Positions 38,401 to 51,792 are shown, counted from the first letter of the stretch. The stretch: DNA of 64,000 nt from Tigriopus japonicus (GCA_010645155.1 CM021322.1:13246360-13310359), one strand, 5' to 3'. Program-made: numbers and translations. Notes: generated by a model not told the origin, from the letters alone.

Positions 38401-41075
38401 AGAAGCCATTGGAAAGAGGGTATGGCAAATAGAGACGAGGCCAACTATCAAGCAATCTTCATAAAACGAAACAAAGACAACTTTGCCCGGTTTGCATGTC
38501 TGCGGCAAACACGGCTTCTTCCCTTGCCACTTCCCAATCCAGTTATGAAGGGCCAATAAAATCATGAATAGGCAAAAACATTCAGAACTTCGTTTGCGGT
38601 TTTCTCGCCAACCAAAGGGCCAACTAACCATCGAACGAAGTATATGAACCACACCAGAGGAAGTGAGACAATCATCCGATTCGCATTGCTTCTCTAGCGA
38701 ACCAAGAACATGATGCCTCAGCCACTTCGAGTCGCACCCTCGAGCTTAATTAACCCATCCAAATATACCCGTCGAGGCACTTTTAACAACGAGACTCCTA
38801 TCATACGACTTTCAATCAACATATGTTTGAACAAAATTACGAGTGATCACTGATTCAATTGGCGTTTGAGAATCGCTTTTGGATCGCACAGCGTCAATTA
38901 TGTGGTTTCCACTTGATCTACCCATCACATATTCAAGGCAGGTTTTTCTAGCCCCACGCAATCGGGAATCATCGATATGTGCAAATGAACTGTCATAAAC
39001 TCCTCTTTTTTTCAGAGTCTTCTTTCGTTTCCCCTTCTTCGCGTACAAAAGCGAGTTCTTTTTATTTGAACACCATGGTCGCGTCGTTGTCGACATGAAG
39101 ATCATAAACGGTTTTTGTCCTCTCCTTCTCGCCGTATTACATACATGCGCAGTGCCACCGAAAAACGACGGACGGCTGTCCTTGAAAATGGCATTCCTCA
39201 TTTTTGGGGTCACTGACTGACTGACTGAGTGGCAGCCAAGAGAAACAAGGAGCAAAAATCCCTCTCAAGATCTCCGATTACTTTGGCTTGTAGCAATTGG
39301 CCCAAAGTGTTTGCTCCTCTTCGGGTAGGTGCTCATTCCCCAGGTTGTTCTTGACGAAGTCCATTGGACAAATAACAATTGTACTGAAACCCTGTGTTTA
39401 GAGGTCGGCAGCGAAAATGCCCAAAGCACGACTTGACCATCAGCTTGAAAAGGCAGGTTTCGGATGCCACGTTCTGTGTATTTGTGTAGGCCTTTATTAA
39501 GGACGAGATGCGTCGTCGTCGTTCGTTCCAATTTACCGCAAGAGTTCATTTGTCATCGTCGAAAAGGGTGCAGTCGTCCAGCGACTTTGGGTGCACTGCA
39601 GAACGCCAAAGCGTGACATTATTAGAACAAGAGGGCTGGGAGACTCTGGTTGGCGAGGCCGATGCACTTTTGCCGTGTCCTGCATGATATCGGGCTTGAA
39701 TTTATTTAATCTAATCAGGATCAAAGTGCACCTATTTCTCTCTTTCCATCAGTGAGTGAGTCTCTGTTATGTTTCTTTCCTTATTTCTTTCTCTCCCTCC
39801 AAGTTACCCTGGGACCGCCGTGCATTATTTTCTGTGTAGAGATGCACGAGACATTCGCCGAAAAGATCGTCCCAATTTTTTTCGCAAAGAGCAAATGCTT
39901 CTTTTTGCATTTCCACGCAGGCCTGCGTAGGATAGAGTTGCAATTCTCGTCACCCTGTGCACTCTCGTTGTGTCACACACTTTTTGAGACCACTTCTCAA
40001 AACAAAGGGGATTTTCAATCCGGATCAGAGGCCTTGTTTTCATTAAGCTTGAATAGGATGAGCATGGATAACATTTCGCCTGTTCTTTCGTCTGCAAACG
40101 ACAAGGCGACGTTCATAATTAAATGTCAATTACCAGGAAGTGGAAAAGCAAACGCGGCGCGTTTTCTGCATAAAGAGCAGTTTTCAGCGTGGCCAAGTGC
40201 CACTCGAATCTTTGGAATTCCAGGTCAAAACTCGAGAGTGGGAATTTCATCCAGAGAAGGAAGGATGCAAGCGAAATTCGACGACATTTTCTTAGCGAAA
40301 GACATTGATGGAGGAACATTTCTCGAAGGAGGAGGAGCTGAAGTTTGTCTACGAGATCTATAGTCCCAAGAGGCACTTTATGACGTACAATGGCTGTAGA
40401 TTTTTGTGCAAAAGCAAGCAAAACAGGCCCATCGAGGTCGTGAATTGGGCCAAGTTCCAGGAAACTTGGCCTTCATGAGTTAACCAATGCGAGCTTGCCG
40501 CTCTCGAAAGTGAACGGCAAAGCAGCAAATTTGCACCAAGTTTCTTGACAAGTGCTTCTGAAGATTGTTAGCCGTGCTTTTGCATGCTACTATCGGTTAT
40601 TGACCAGGACTTGCAACTTTGCTCCTGGCCAATCATGCGAGCTTGTTGGAACGATCATCGGCTCCGTGTTCCCAATTCTCAATGATGGGTTGGGAACAAA
40701 CAAATCAATATGAACCACCGTTAGCACCAATCACTTGACCCTCGAGGTGACCCATCCAACATGGAGAGACTTGATGGATGCGAAGAGGGGAAAGAAAAGC
40801 ACCGTCCAAATCGTATGTTAAGAAGCAAACCGCTTCAAATCAAGCGAAAACATTGGAAGAAGATGGTGGATAAGCAAAAAACAGGACAAGGAACGAGCCG
40901 AGGGGTGAAAAGACGGGCCAAAAGAAGAGGCGCTCTCCACCGTCCATCAGTATTTATAGCACAGTTCGAACGTACCCTCAGCAACGGCTTTGAGCGTTGA
41001 GGGTGTCGTATTGTGCTGATTCCTCAGGCTGAGAATGAGGCCACCAAGCTCCTTAGACCTTCGCCCCCTCTCTCT

Positions 41076-41091
41076 GACACACACACACTCA
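41076..41091. repeat. CA dinucleotide microsatellite
   Basis: About six CA units. Confidence 0.75.
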
Positions 41092-42237
41092 CATATATAC
41101 CAGGGCTCACATGCTATATTTACCCGTTTTGAGCTGTGCTGATGCAACAAGTGGACTGAAAGGGGCTGTTGCTATGGTCAAAGCGAAATTTGTAATGGGC
41201 TAAGCGAGCTTTTGGGGTATGAAAAAGACAGAGAGGAGCAAGAGGAGGGGTGAAAATCAAGTTATATCCATGTGACAGGCATGGATCGCGATCAAATTTG
41301 GTATCCAAGCCAGACTTGGCATCATCATCGTCATGGGAGGGGGGATGAAAGAATTTGGTGGGAATTTATCGTATCTACATACGCGGTGTGTGGCATCTAA
41401 AGTTCAAAGGACACCAAAGTGAGAGAGTGGAAAGCCCTTGGGGGAGTCAAGATGCAAAGTACATTTTAAACTGGTTTTCACACTCGGCGCACGCCTCTCC
41501 TTCAATGTTGGAAATGGGCGACTTTGTTTAATTTTCCCCGAGACCATAATGACCCGCAATATTTAAGTGCTACAATTATGTCAAAACAAGTTTCAAGTTG
41601 TGTGTCTCGTGGGAGAAGAAATATTGGTCTTGAACATCTTGACCCGATGGATATTGTTTAAGAGAAGGTTGGAACCGGTTCCACTTTGTGGCATGGGAAA
41701 AGGGAAAAAAAGAGATGAAAACTTTGCCTCTTTCGTTGATTTGGACCGGTATTTATTGCACAGCTTTCCCGGAAAAAGGGCAAGAAACAAATGGAAGAGG
41801 AGCAACCATGGTCCAACAATTGGCTGCTTTGTTGTTATTGTTACTTGCACGTTTGTTGTATTGTTGAATGTTTCCTCTGAAGGATGCAACGCTGTTGCAT
41901 GGATGGAAAAGGAGAAGTTTGCCATCTTAAGGGCATTCGCATGATGTTCTTGTACTGTGTATCTGTTGGCTAGAACTGTTCCAATGTTCCACATCATGCA
42001 TAATATAGATCTGGCGAGGCACACGATTCAAAAGTGCATTTCGGTCCTGGCTGTCACCGCAATCTCTTTTCTGCTAAAGTAGGTCACAGCGTGGAACAGG
42101 ATGATCGTCCCGCGTCTCAAAGATCCCCTGTTCCAACCAGGGTCCCACACTGTGGCGAATTTTGCACAAGCGGCAAAGTTAAATGCAATCGCTGAAGGAA
42201 CCTTTGAAAAGTGCATTGCTCTGATGGAGGAACCGAA

Positions 42238-42260
42238 GGACGGACGGACGGACGGACGGA
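42238..42260. repeat. GGAC tetranucleotide microsatellite
   Basis: Five tandem GGAC units plus GGA. Confidence 0.9.
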
Positions 42261-44744
42261 TTCTGAGTGCTGTTCCTCACTCTGACGCTTAAGCAGTTGT
42301 TCCACGAACCCAAAGCACGCACGCAGCAACGCAGTTCTTGCCCAAAACACATCTAAATTCTACCGGAGAAACGAACAAACGTACAAAGGAATGGACGTTC
42401 CCATATGGACTGACAAATAATTCGAGCTTCATCCACGTCCATGACCTCAGGGACTTGACAACGACTTAGTCGAGCACCACCTTCACGTCACGAGAGAGGG
42501 GAAAGAGAATCGTTTCAATGCATTTTTTCACACTCTGTATGAGCCAAACCACGGCGGTAATTGTTCCATATTTTCTTGGGGAAGTGAGAGCAAAACCATA
42601 TTGCATGAAAGGCGGGGCAGGATAAGGCAACAAATTGGCAAATGCCAAAGTAATTTACGGCGGATGCACAATGACTTTCCTTTCACCCTTAAAGCCGAGG
42701 ATGATCAACGCAAAACCCTACTTTTCGAGCGACACAAAAAAAGATGGAGAACCTTCACAACAAAGACTCTTTCGTCTATATTAATTGCTTGAGGTGCTAT
42801 AAATCTGCACTTGCCGTTTAACAAGCGCTTTTGTCAATCGAGTCGTTTCTCTTGCCAATATCCGGATTCTTCAGCCGGCATCTTAACTCAGAAAGTAGAG
42901 GGAGGCCATATTTCAGTCCCAAATGGACAGGCATTTTTTGTACTTTCCTGATAATTGGAGTGTTCATTAACCGGCAAAAAAATCGCCTCACATCTTGTCG
43001 GTCAAAGGAAACGAAATTGTTCCCTAACACCATCTAAATGATGGCAATGTTTCAGGGATAAATGGACCCCGAGTGAACACATGTTTCGACAATACAGTGC
43101 GTCCGTGTTGTACCCAATCATGTTTGAACATTATCCTGTTATGCCATAAATTGCTCCTGAAAATTGTCCTCTCATTTAGACGACGACCTCGAATGGAGAA
43201 CTGCATTTTGCCTTTGTCAAGGGAACATATGGGTATGCATTCGCATTTATCCTTTATTTAGCCAGCCCCTCCCAAACCAGTTGAGCCAGCAATAAATGGA
43301 AAAACTCAAAAGGGCCCTCTTCTTTTAAATTCTGTAGAAACAGGGGCTTTACCAATGGATTAGGAGAATTTCATATATTCCCACGCCCTGATGCAAGGGC
43401 ATTAAACAAGGAAAAAAAAACCATTTTTTTTTTGTGGCATAAACTCGATAGACAGAGCGATGCTGAACCAAGTGCTTTTTAAAGAGAGACAGAGTTTAGT
43501 CACAAACGTTTGATCATGCCTTTGATTAGCAATTTAACTCGGAAACGTGAGAGTGAGCTTCCCAGAGGATTGCTCTCTATAAAGTGTGGTGGCATGAGAC
43601 TTGTTGAAACGAGTTCTACTGCAACACCACCCGAGGCTGTGATTAAATGAAAAGTTGTAACTCACTCGGTGAACTCTGTACATACAATAAGTCCATCACC
43701 AATGACGCCAATCGTCATCCATGGCCAAGGGCCAAATTCTCAATGGTGAAGACTCCTCTCTTACTCACTCTCTTTACAGTATGTGCACGGCCTCAATCAA
43801 GCCGATCTGCGGGTAGCCTCGAATGCCAATGTTGGAAGTCGCAGTGAGCCTGACGTTGCATTATGCAAGCTTGCAAAGGATCCAATAACAACGCCGTCAC
43901 TGGTGTATTTTTATCTCTAGTCCAATTGAAGAGAGGCGCCTTGCCTTTCGTTAGTGCGTTTAATTCATCGCGAAACATGGCGGCGGCCAACTCGACCTTG
44001 AGACCCCATCCACATCGCCATTATCGTGATCCTCGAAGGCTTGAGAGTGTCAGGTTTCTGCCACTATTTTTTTTCCTCTCGTGCCAGGTAGTTCCAGTGT
44101 TTAATGTGGGTTGAGTTTCAAGGAGGACGATGTAACCGAATTAAAGTGAACGAAAACGATGAATCAACCCAATGAATGATTGACAATGAGAATTTCGGGG
44201 AAGTGCATCGAGAATGACTTCTACTATTACAGATGTAATGATCCATGTTGATCTTTTTCGATCTTGGAGCCGATTAGGAGGACCATTTTTGACACATGTG
44301 GCAATGAATGAAATGAATGAAATCTTCTTTGACCCGGCTTCCTCCAACACGTGCTCTAGAAAATATGATACGTAGCTGATACAGCTGACGAAATGCATCT
44401 GCAATGATTAAAGACACAGATATTGGTCACCCAGCGGGCAGCTATGCAAGCGTTCAAGAAATGAGATCATTTGGTGTGGCGTTGGTTGACAATAAATCGA
44501 TACTTTGGGAATGAGAAATGATCTGCTTTGTTCAAGTTTCCCTGATCATTGGATTTGGTCGTTTTTTTGGCCCGGAAAGCAAGTGCGTAATTATCATTGA
44601 TGTTGTTATTATGAATCGTTTTGTTCTCGACTTTTGTCAGCTGCGAAATTGACTGAGTCATGTCTAGACTCGATTCCAAGCTAGCAAAGCTGGATAACCA
44701 AGCCTCGTTGGAGTGCTTCTTGATTAGATAATTCCACTCTCACT

Positions 44745-44799
44745 GTATGTACGCGTATGTACATACGTATATACTACGTTCATGCATGCGCACATGAAC
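44745..44799. repeat. Palindromic island
   Basis: Three overlapping or adjacent inverted repeats: GTATGTAC/GTACATAC (44745-44766), CGTATGTACATACG (44754-44767) and GTTCATG/CATGAAC (44778-44784 with 44793-44799). It is rich in alternating TAC/GTA/CATG steps, so part may be a degenerate simple repeat. Confidence 0.65.
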
Positions 44800-45008
44800 T
44801 CATATAGAAATGATTACAACCACGTAGAGACCTCAAATTGTTCCCTATCGTCATTTGTAATGGAACGCCGACGGAATCGGTTCTTTTTAAAGAGAGCTCT
44901 ATGAAGCCTAAATGTATGTTTGAAACACTGGAGTGGGTTTGGTGTTGGATATTGGATCCAGGCCACTACCAAGAGACTCGGGACCACAATCGCTGAGACA
45001 GCAAACTA

Positions 45009-45037
45009 GTAAGTAAGTAAGTAAGTAAGTAAGTAAG
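45009..45037. repeat. GTAA tetranucleotide microsatellite
   Basis: About seven tandem GTAA units. Confidence 0.92.
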
Positions 45038-45056
45038 CAGCTAGAGCCATAAAGTT

Positions 45057-45075
45057 GCACATGTGCCACATGTGC
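45057..45075. promoter_or_regulatory. Tandem E-box pair CACATGTG
   Basis: CACATGTG occurs at 45058-45065 and again at 45067-45074, spaced 9 bp start to start. The core CANNTG is the bHLH recognition site. No transcription start or gene is recognised nearby, so the regulatory role is inferred only from the motif. Confidence 0.3.
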
Positions 45076-46749
45076 TTGTCACTTCTGATAACGTTTAATT
45101 TCCAACTGTCATGGATGGCCTAAAATTTGCCTTGTCCCCACTGGAGAACGGCATGAAGCTGGTCCTTTCGGAATCACCCTGTCGAAGTGATTCATGAGCT
45201 TGATGATTGGTAAATGGAGCCTCGGTGGCGGAATGACTCTCAAATTGTGGGTCTGAATCAGCACAACACCATTTATTGCTGCCATGACTGGCAAAGGGGT
45301 AGTTGCCAAAGTTGCAAAAAAGCGGAATATTAGCAAACCTCGTTGAGAGGGGACCACCAGTCAGTCAATTCTCCAATCGAGTGGATCGATGCCATGATGA
45401 ATCCCAAACTCGGCAATGAGGGTTTGTTTGGAATTCGGGGTTGTTTTTATTCGCTGCTCCAAATGACGTGGTGTCAGTTTTCCATTTCCTTTCTTACCCC
45501 CGAAAAGAGGGATTGTTAGTGTTCATACAATGTCGTGGAATATGAATGAGAAGAAGAAGTCCTCCCCAATCCAACCAACCCTCGATTTTCCTGGCTACGA
45601 GGTTTTCCATGGGACACACAATCATCCCGTCTACAAAACACGCTGCGAACGCCTTATGCCAATCTTTCCATAGAGCGTTTGGTTGCCAATGAGTAGAATA
45701 GTAACAATGCTACACATGTGGAGTTGTGGATGTACAAACGTACACAGTACAAAATACGCACATCCGCCATTTCCAATTGAAATCAAAGAGACAGAAACTG
45801 GGAACTTGTTGCCACGATACACATCTGTCACACGGAATGGTTGGCAAAACACGCAATCATTGCTGATTTATCGTCAATTTGTATTCTAATGGAAGATCGA
45901 TTTGAACACACACGTTTACGTACATCCCACGGTTAAAACGAACCCCTTTGCCTTTCTACCCTCACTTAAGTGTTGTGTTTTCAAATCATGAATTTCCATA
46001 CAAATAACCGACCTTTTGTAGTCTGAATTTTTAAGATCTCGAGTCTGAATGTCACATGAGAGATGAAGTCAGATCTACTACTGTTTTGCATGCTGATTCC
46101 AATGAATGAAGGATGCTTGGAAGAAACCCAGGAATTTTGCCTTGCATGAATCGGAAAGAAAGCGTTTTCTGAGCATTTCCGTTTTCCCTCTCCTATCACA
46201 CAATTGGCAAGACCATTGTCTCCAGAAAACTATGTCCGAAGGCGCCAAAAATATGGGCACGAGGGGAAAATGCAAAATGCAATGTGCTCACTCTGGAGAA
46301 TAAAAATTGGCCCACATTCTCGCCATAATTGGCTAACAATTGACAGAAACAATCAACTTCAGGTTAGATGCAAATAAAAAGAGCGAACTTTTTTTCCAAT
46401 TGAAAACGGCTTTCAATTGTTGCAATGATCGCTGAGGAATCAAGGAATCCAAGTACTTGACACAAAGTGCTTTTCTTTAAGAAATATTTTGGAGGCTGTT
46501 AAAGTACGATCACATTTTGGAGAAGGAAAATACAACTGAACGAGTGGGTCTAAAATTTATCTCGAAGCGATAGGTTTCAGTTTCAAGTGATTAATTTCAA
46601 ACTAACTTTAATAGGTATTATGATGTTGTTTCTTAGAAACGCTAAAATGCGAGGGTGAGAGAATCGAGTGCGTTAGAACGTGTTGTAAGAACCTGTTTTT
46701 CATGAAAGAGATTGGCCTTGAATCGGTTAGGTGGAGATTGAATCAGCAC
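45076..46749. other. Non-coding block
   Basis: No gene recognised. A perfect 9 bp hairpin lies at 46397-46419, and the stretch from about 46310 to 46680 is AT-rich. Confidence 0.6.
46397..46419. repeat. Perfect 9 bp hairpin
   Basis: CAATTGAAA (46397-46405) and TTTCAATTG (46411-46419) pair perfectly around ACGGC. Confidence 0.7.
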
Positions 46750-47460
46750 TTATTTTCGGCTCTCTAACCTTTGTTTGGACTTTGTTTTGGTTCTCCTCTT
46801 TTCTGGCCTTTCAATTTGGTGGAAATCAGAGGCCAACCCGTTGAGGAATTGGTGGGATTTCCACAAAATACTCTCGTACAGAATCGTAAGTGCTTTCGAG
46901 ATAAGTGAGAGGCCGAAAATTCCCAGGAGTGCAATGTGTTCCACACCTAAAATGAACTTGTCATGTTTGGAATTAATTCTAAACTCCAAAGAAATCACGT
47001 AAAGAGGGAGGAAGGAGGGAAAAATCCGACTGAGTGACCCTAAGTTCGGTTCGGGTTCAACTAGCCGGTTCTTTTTCAGAGAACGAGAGAGCAATGGAAA
47101 ATGGGAAGCCAGTTCGTTAGAAGAGCAAGAGGAAGATCGAGAGGGAGAAACCTGGCTTGTCGTTATTGTCCTTGTTAAAGCGACCAATTCCAATTTGAGA
47201 CTTGAGGGAAAAAAAACTTGGAGTGGGAGCAAAAAAGCGACAGAATATTTGTCTATTCCAAGAGTTCCAAACAGGGGGAAACCCGACGATGAGCGAAACA
47301 TGCTGATACGTTCGTTGTTGTCCTCCAATCTCAGTAGCGTTGTTCGTGTTCTTCTCGAGGCCAACGCCAAGCCAAAGAAGAGAGAGAAAGAGAGAGCAAT
47401 GCGGAGAAATAGAGTCTCTCTCTCTTTCTCAATTGTTTTCTCTTGGGAGGCTTGTGACAT
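46750..47460 (-). CDS. 236-codon ORF, unknown product
   Basis: This is the longest open frame in the window and starts at an ATG. Two hydrophobic stretches are visible, about residues 18-35 (after a charged N-terminus) and 177-197; the middle is serine-rich and the C-terminus is Lys/Arg-rich. No domain is recognised. Caution: the coding strand here is pyrimidine-rich with TC and CTT tracts, which removes stop codons and inflates ORF length. Two further minus-strand frames overlap just upstream in other phases (47331-47576, 81 codons, ATG start; and 47519-47737), so a frameshifted or multi-exon gene is conceivable but unproven. Confidence 0.18.
   Translation of the reverse strand: MSQASQEKTIEKERETLFLRIALSFSLFFGLALASRRTRTTLLRLEDNNERISMFRSSSGFPLFGTLGIDKYSVAFLLPLQVFFPSSLKLELVALTRTITTSQVSPSRSSSCSSNELASHFPLLSRSLKKNRLVEPEPNLGSLSRIFPSFLPLYVISLEFRINSKHDKFILGVEHIALLGIFGLSLISKALTILYESILWKSHQFLNGLASDFHQIERPEKRRTKTKSKQRLESRK
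47384..47430. repeat. GA/CT inverted repeat, 13 bp arms
   Basis: GAGAAAGAGAGAG (47384-47396) and CTCTCTCTTTCTC (47418-47430) are perfectly complementary around 21 bp. The AAA interruption is matched by TTT in the other arm, so the arms are more than two random dinucleotide tracts. Confidence 0.7.
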
Positions 47461-48517
47461 GCTAATTTGAATATTCCTTCGATCTCTCCTTGTTCTTTAC
47501 CACTCTGTGCCATTCCTTTTATGGGACGTTGTTCCCAATCCGGTTCCTGGGTAGGAAGAGAAACCTTTGGCTCCATCCCTCAAAGGCTTCTATTAATGAC
47601 TCTGATCCCTTCTCGAATGCATTCTGAATGGATCTGCTACAAATGCCCCCCCTCGACATTATACACATTCGCATTATTAAAGGTAGGCTAAGCTCCAAAC
47701 AGAGATCAGGTTGTTTTTTTTTCTCCAAGACCCTCAAATCCCAAAGTACTTTTAAATGAATGTAACAGGAAATGTCTCATCTGAAAAGAAAAGAACAAAA
47801 TACTGCTCCTGTCTGTAAAGAAGCAAAAAAAGATGGAGGGGGAGGGAGGTAAGAAGAGGGTTGGAAAGAGAGAAAGAGACAGAGAAGAAAAAGAATTCCT
47901 CACATCAACTCTTTGCTTCGCCAGGGGCCATAAAGTATAAACCTTGAATAGATGGTGTCAACGCCAGGTTGAATACCGAGCCCCATTATTAGGGTTTGTC
48001 GAATCTGGTGACGAACCCGAATCGGTCGAGACCATCTTCTTTTAACGGCTTTGATTGATCTAATTCCAAAATCCGGTCCACCACCATCTTGACCATAAAC
48101 CACCTGCATGGAAACCATTTCGAGGTTTTTTTCGCCCATGACACATCCCTAATTAAGGCGTTCGGGTCGACATCCATCCACCACCATCATCTTTAAGATG
48201 GAGCTTTGACGTTTTCGAGCCTGACGATGAGCCCTTCAAGTAAATTTGAGCCGACAGCTCACCCTGATTTTGAAGGGAATTCGGATAATTGTGGTCCTTC
48301 TCCAAACCGAAATTATTCACCCCCCTTTGGGTTTTTTATCCTCCGCTCTTTACGTCGTCGTCTTCTGAAACCCTTTTTGTAATTTTGAGTCCGTACGAAC
48401 ATGTGGCCTCAGGGGGGTTGGAGAATCGCTTGAATCGAAAATAATTCCCAAATGTGTATGTTCTGCTCCCAAACTCAAAAGTCTTTCATTGAATTCCTCT
48501 TCTTTCTGACTCACAAG

Positions 48518-48534
48518 GGATGGATGGATGGATT
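48518..48534. repeat. GGAT tetranucleotide microsatellite
   Basis: About four tandem GGAT units. A similar tract occurs at 51883-51903. Confidence 0.85.
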
Positions 48535-48556
48535 GTAGGTAGTGCATTGGTAGCCC

Positions 48557-48572
48557 GAGTGAGTGAGTGAGT
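48557..48572. repeat. GAGT tetranucleotide microsatellite
   Basis: Four tandem GAGT units. Confidence 0.85.
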
Positions 48573-51500
48573 GTCCCGGTCCAAGTCATAGAGCACCCGA
48601 TACTGTTGGTACACGTCCAGAGGCAAATGTTTCTGTTCGCTCTTTCTCCGGAGGACTCTGTCTCTCTCTCAATGACTTTTTGGACTCTCCGAGAGCTCTT
48701 GTCAATTACAGTCAAAATTTATGAGCCAAGCCGTGGAGTATTGTTCATGCGGGACACCTAGAAGTGCTCAAATTTTTTGAACGATTCCTCACGACAATGA
48801 GAATGAGAAACCACTAAAGAATTATGAGGCGACTCGGATATCTCTCGCTCCGTCCAACAAGTGTCTGTAGCCCGCAAATCAATATGAAAACGCTAATCCG
48901 AATAACCCGGGGAAAGACCTAAAACATAATCATACTGAACTCTGCCTCGTAAAAGTCAATACGGATCGAGGCCCCGCCTGAAAAAAAGATCCCCGTCCTA
49001 TGAATCCCATTAGGTTTTACAAGTTTCTTTGTTCGTTTTGTAAAGAAACCCCCCACCAAAGCGAAGATGTCACGACGATGCACCTGAGTCGTCGTTGCAC
49101 ACCATCTATTTTTAGTTCAACACCCAGGTGCATTGGCTTTGAATTCCCGATGATCCATCCCAATGCGATCCCCTTTCAATAGTCGGGACACTTCACACTA
49201 ATTACGGACATTAAACTGCAAAGGTATCCGTTGTCCATTTTCGGAATGGAACCCGATGAAATTCCAAGCACTACGTCCGCCATAGCACCCATTTGACCAA
49301 AAAGAATCGGTCATGCCAGCTTCGCACAAAATCTTGTGCATCCAGTCCCATTTGGGGTCTACGACGCACTGCCAAAAAACCGTTTGGCATTGAATTTCAA
49401 GGCAAAATACATAAAGAAATCGAACGTCTATTGGAACGTTGACTTGGTGGAGAACCCAAGTTCGGATAGTGATTTTGGCATTCACGGTCAATGTTGTAAC
49501 GTCCCAGCCTCACGAACTATTTAAATTCTGGGCTGAACGAAGGAAAAAAAGTGGACCCCCCTCCCCCTTTGAGTGCATCTAACCCTTCTCGGGTAATCCC
49601 AAATAGCTTGGTAAGCGTTCCCGAGGCTTCTGGGGCCAAGAAAGCGTGCTTCCTGAACTCATAGATCTTTGAAATGGCTAAGAAAGAACGGCCAGAGGGC
49701 CAAGGATAAAACGGATAAGGAGGAGGAGGAGCTGGAGACACTGGTGATATTGGTTCCAGGGTTGGCATCATTCTCGCTCCCAGTAAGTGCTACGTGTGTA
49801 CTTGACAGTTATTAGTTTTCTCAGCATGAGAATTTTTCATTACACTGCTCTCTTCTCAAGTTCTCGGTTACTTTTTAGTAGCCTTCGAAAAGGAGGGGCT
49901 GTCCTCGCTTAATTTTCAGTAAAGTTCTCAATTGCCTCCAAGTACGCTAATGACACTGCCATAATTGAAAACCCACTCCTTCCAAGAAAGGGTATTTTTT
50001 TCGGGAGATTCTCCAGACCAATGCCAGATCAGCTAACCCTTTCACTTGTTTTCAAAGTCGAGTTGAACATACGTAGTATGTATCCGTACATGGATTGCAC
50101 AGGATATCAATGTCGGATGTTGGCAAAATCCTGCCAGTGAGGAGTCATCATGGTAAGGATAACGAATCAATTTCATGGGTAGACAGACTTGCTCTACATA
50201 TTATTGAAATTAGCGGGATTTGTAATTCGAATTTTATTCAAATCATCCCGACAAGACCCACTCAACTCAATTCATGAGTTGGAGCCTGGTACAAGCTCAA
50301 GCCAATCCTGAGTAATGTTGACAACATTGGGAATTGAATGATCCGTGGTTGGTATTTCTTCACTTTGTGGTCAGTCAAAGAAAATGACACCGAGCTCGAA
50401 CCACTCCATCAAAGCATTGACACTTCTTTTTCGTGGTAGCCAGTCAACCAGTGAGCAATTGAGTTGTTCCATCTGTTTAGGTTTTTGGATGTTTTCACGA
50501 AAAGTGAGAAATGCCACCATTCAATTACCATCGGATCAATCATCATCCCGCTTCATTTGTTTACTACTCCAATCAAATCTTTGGCATACAATAAAGAAAT
50601 ACTGGTGTCAACTCTCCGTCCCGTTTTACACTCTATTCAACAAGTTGAATATGGACGCTACAACGGTTGAAGATATTCCATCTTCATGACTCTTGACTTC
50701 TGACTCGGGTTTCCCGAATTGATTAAGATCTTGTCGTCCCAATTATGTCCAATACGAGGCGATCTAATTGCTATCCATGCGCCCTTGGCATGGGTATCAA
50801 TCGCCTGATGTTCGGTAAACGATGGGGCTCAAAAGTGCCTCCTAGCCAGGGCCAACTTTGTCTATAGCTTCTCTCTTTCTCTGAGACAAAGAACCATCTA
50901 ATTTGACATTCTGGATATAGTAAAAGACAACCATTTCTTCTGGGATAACATCTGGCTTATGGACGGAACAAACAATCGCCTCCAACGTAAGTAAGCTCTC
51001 ACTCAGCCAGTGAGTGGTTCATCATCAAAGATGCCAAGTTCACCTGAAGAAGCACAACAAGACGCAAGAATCTGGGGAAGAACAGAAATCTCCTGCCAAT
51101 CACAACAACCAGGAACCAATGTCTTCTCGCTCTTTCACAAATTGTCTCGTCAAAGCTCGGAAACCCGACTTTGGTCTCGAATCGATCCGGTAGCCATCAC
51201 AACCATCCGCCCTTGCACGCCAATTACAGAATGCCCGTGGTTCAGGGATTGCTTTTCGAGTCTTTTCGAGATAGCCACTGATTTCACCCAACAAGCCAGC
51301 CACTTTTTTTGCTCTCTTTTACGACCCCATTGGCATAGTAACAGACTCACTCTATGATCTTCTGGTCATTGGACACGGAGGGAGTAACGAAGTGCTCCAC
51401 TTGATCTGGAGCAAGAATCAGGATGGATCTTGAAAATTTAGCGACCAAGTTGATACGCTATCCTCCTCGATATTTGGTTATTTATTTTCCCAATGCTGAC

Positions 51501-51761
51501 AAATTGGAACAAAGACACCCGCTCCAACAAAAGGCAACAGATGTGGTCCAACCACTGCCTGGATAACAAGCCTCTTATCTCGTGGAGGCAATCGCTTCTA
51601 TTGAAAGGACAAAACAAACGTAATATTGGCACAATACGTATCGCTCCCATGGAAGACTTTTCTCACTTTCCTCATTTCTTTCACCAGAGAGTTGGATAGG
51701 TACGTAGGTAGGTGGTGGTATTTCGCGACCATTGCATTGGTTGAATTGTCTGCGTATTGCG

Positions 51762-51792
51762 NNNNNNNNNNNNNNNNNNNNNNNNNNNNNNN
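51762..51792. other. Assembly gap of 31 N
   Basis: Run of 31 undetermined bases. Frames crossing it are meaningless. Nothing about the missing content can be read from the flanks. Confidence 0.99.

Larger units (their letters stand above)
35413..44744. other. Non-coding block
   Basis: No gene recognised. It contains a TACTG repeat at 37267-37287, TGAC units near 39213-39230, a CA dinucleotide tract at 41076-41091 and the GGAC tetranucleotide repeat at 42238-42260. The longest open frame is 203 codons (39752-40363, plus); it matches no known family and is overlapped by open minus-strand frames. Confidence 0.6.
47577..51761. other. Non-coding block
   Basis: No gene recognised. It contains GGAT repeats at 48518-48534, GAGT repeats at 48557-48572, a CATACGTAGTATG inverted repeat at 50069-50081 and several overlapping short open frames without known motifs. 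Confidence 0.6.

Noticed and set aside
39752..40363. 203-codon plus-strand open frame, with PGSGK-like residues reminiscent of a nucleotide-binding loop
   Set aside because: The short GSGK string lacks the surrounding hydrophobic strand and following residues of a P-loop, no other domain motif is present, and the minus strand is also open here. Length is near what chance allows in a stop-poor region.
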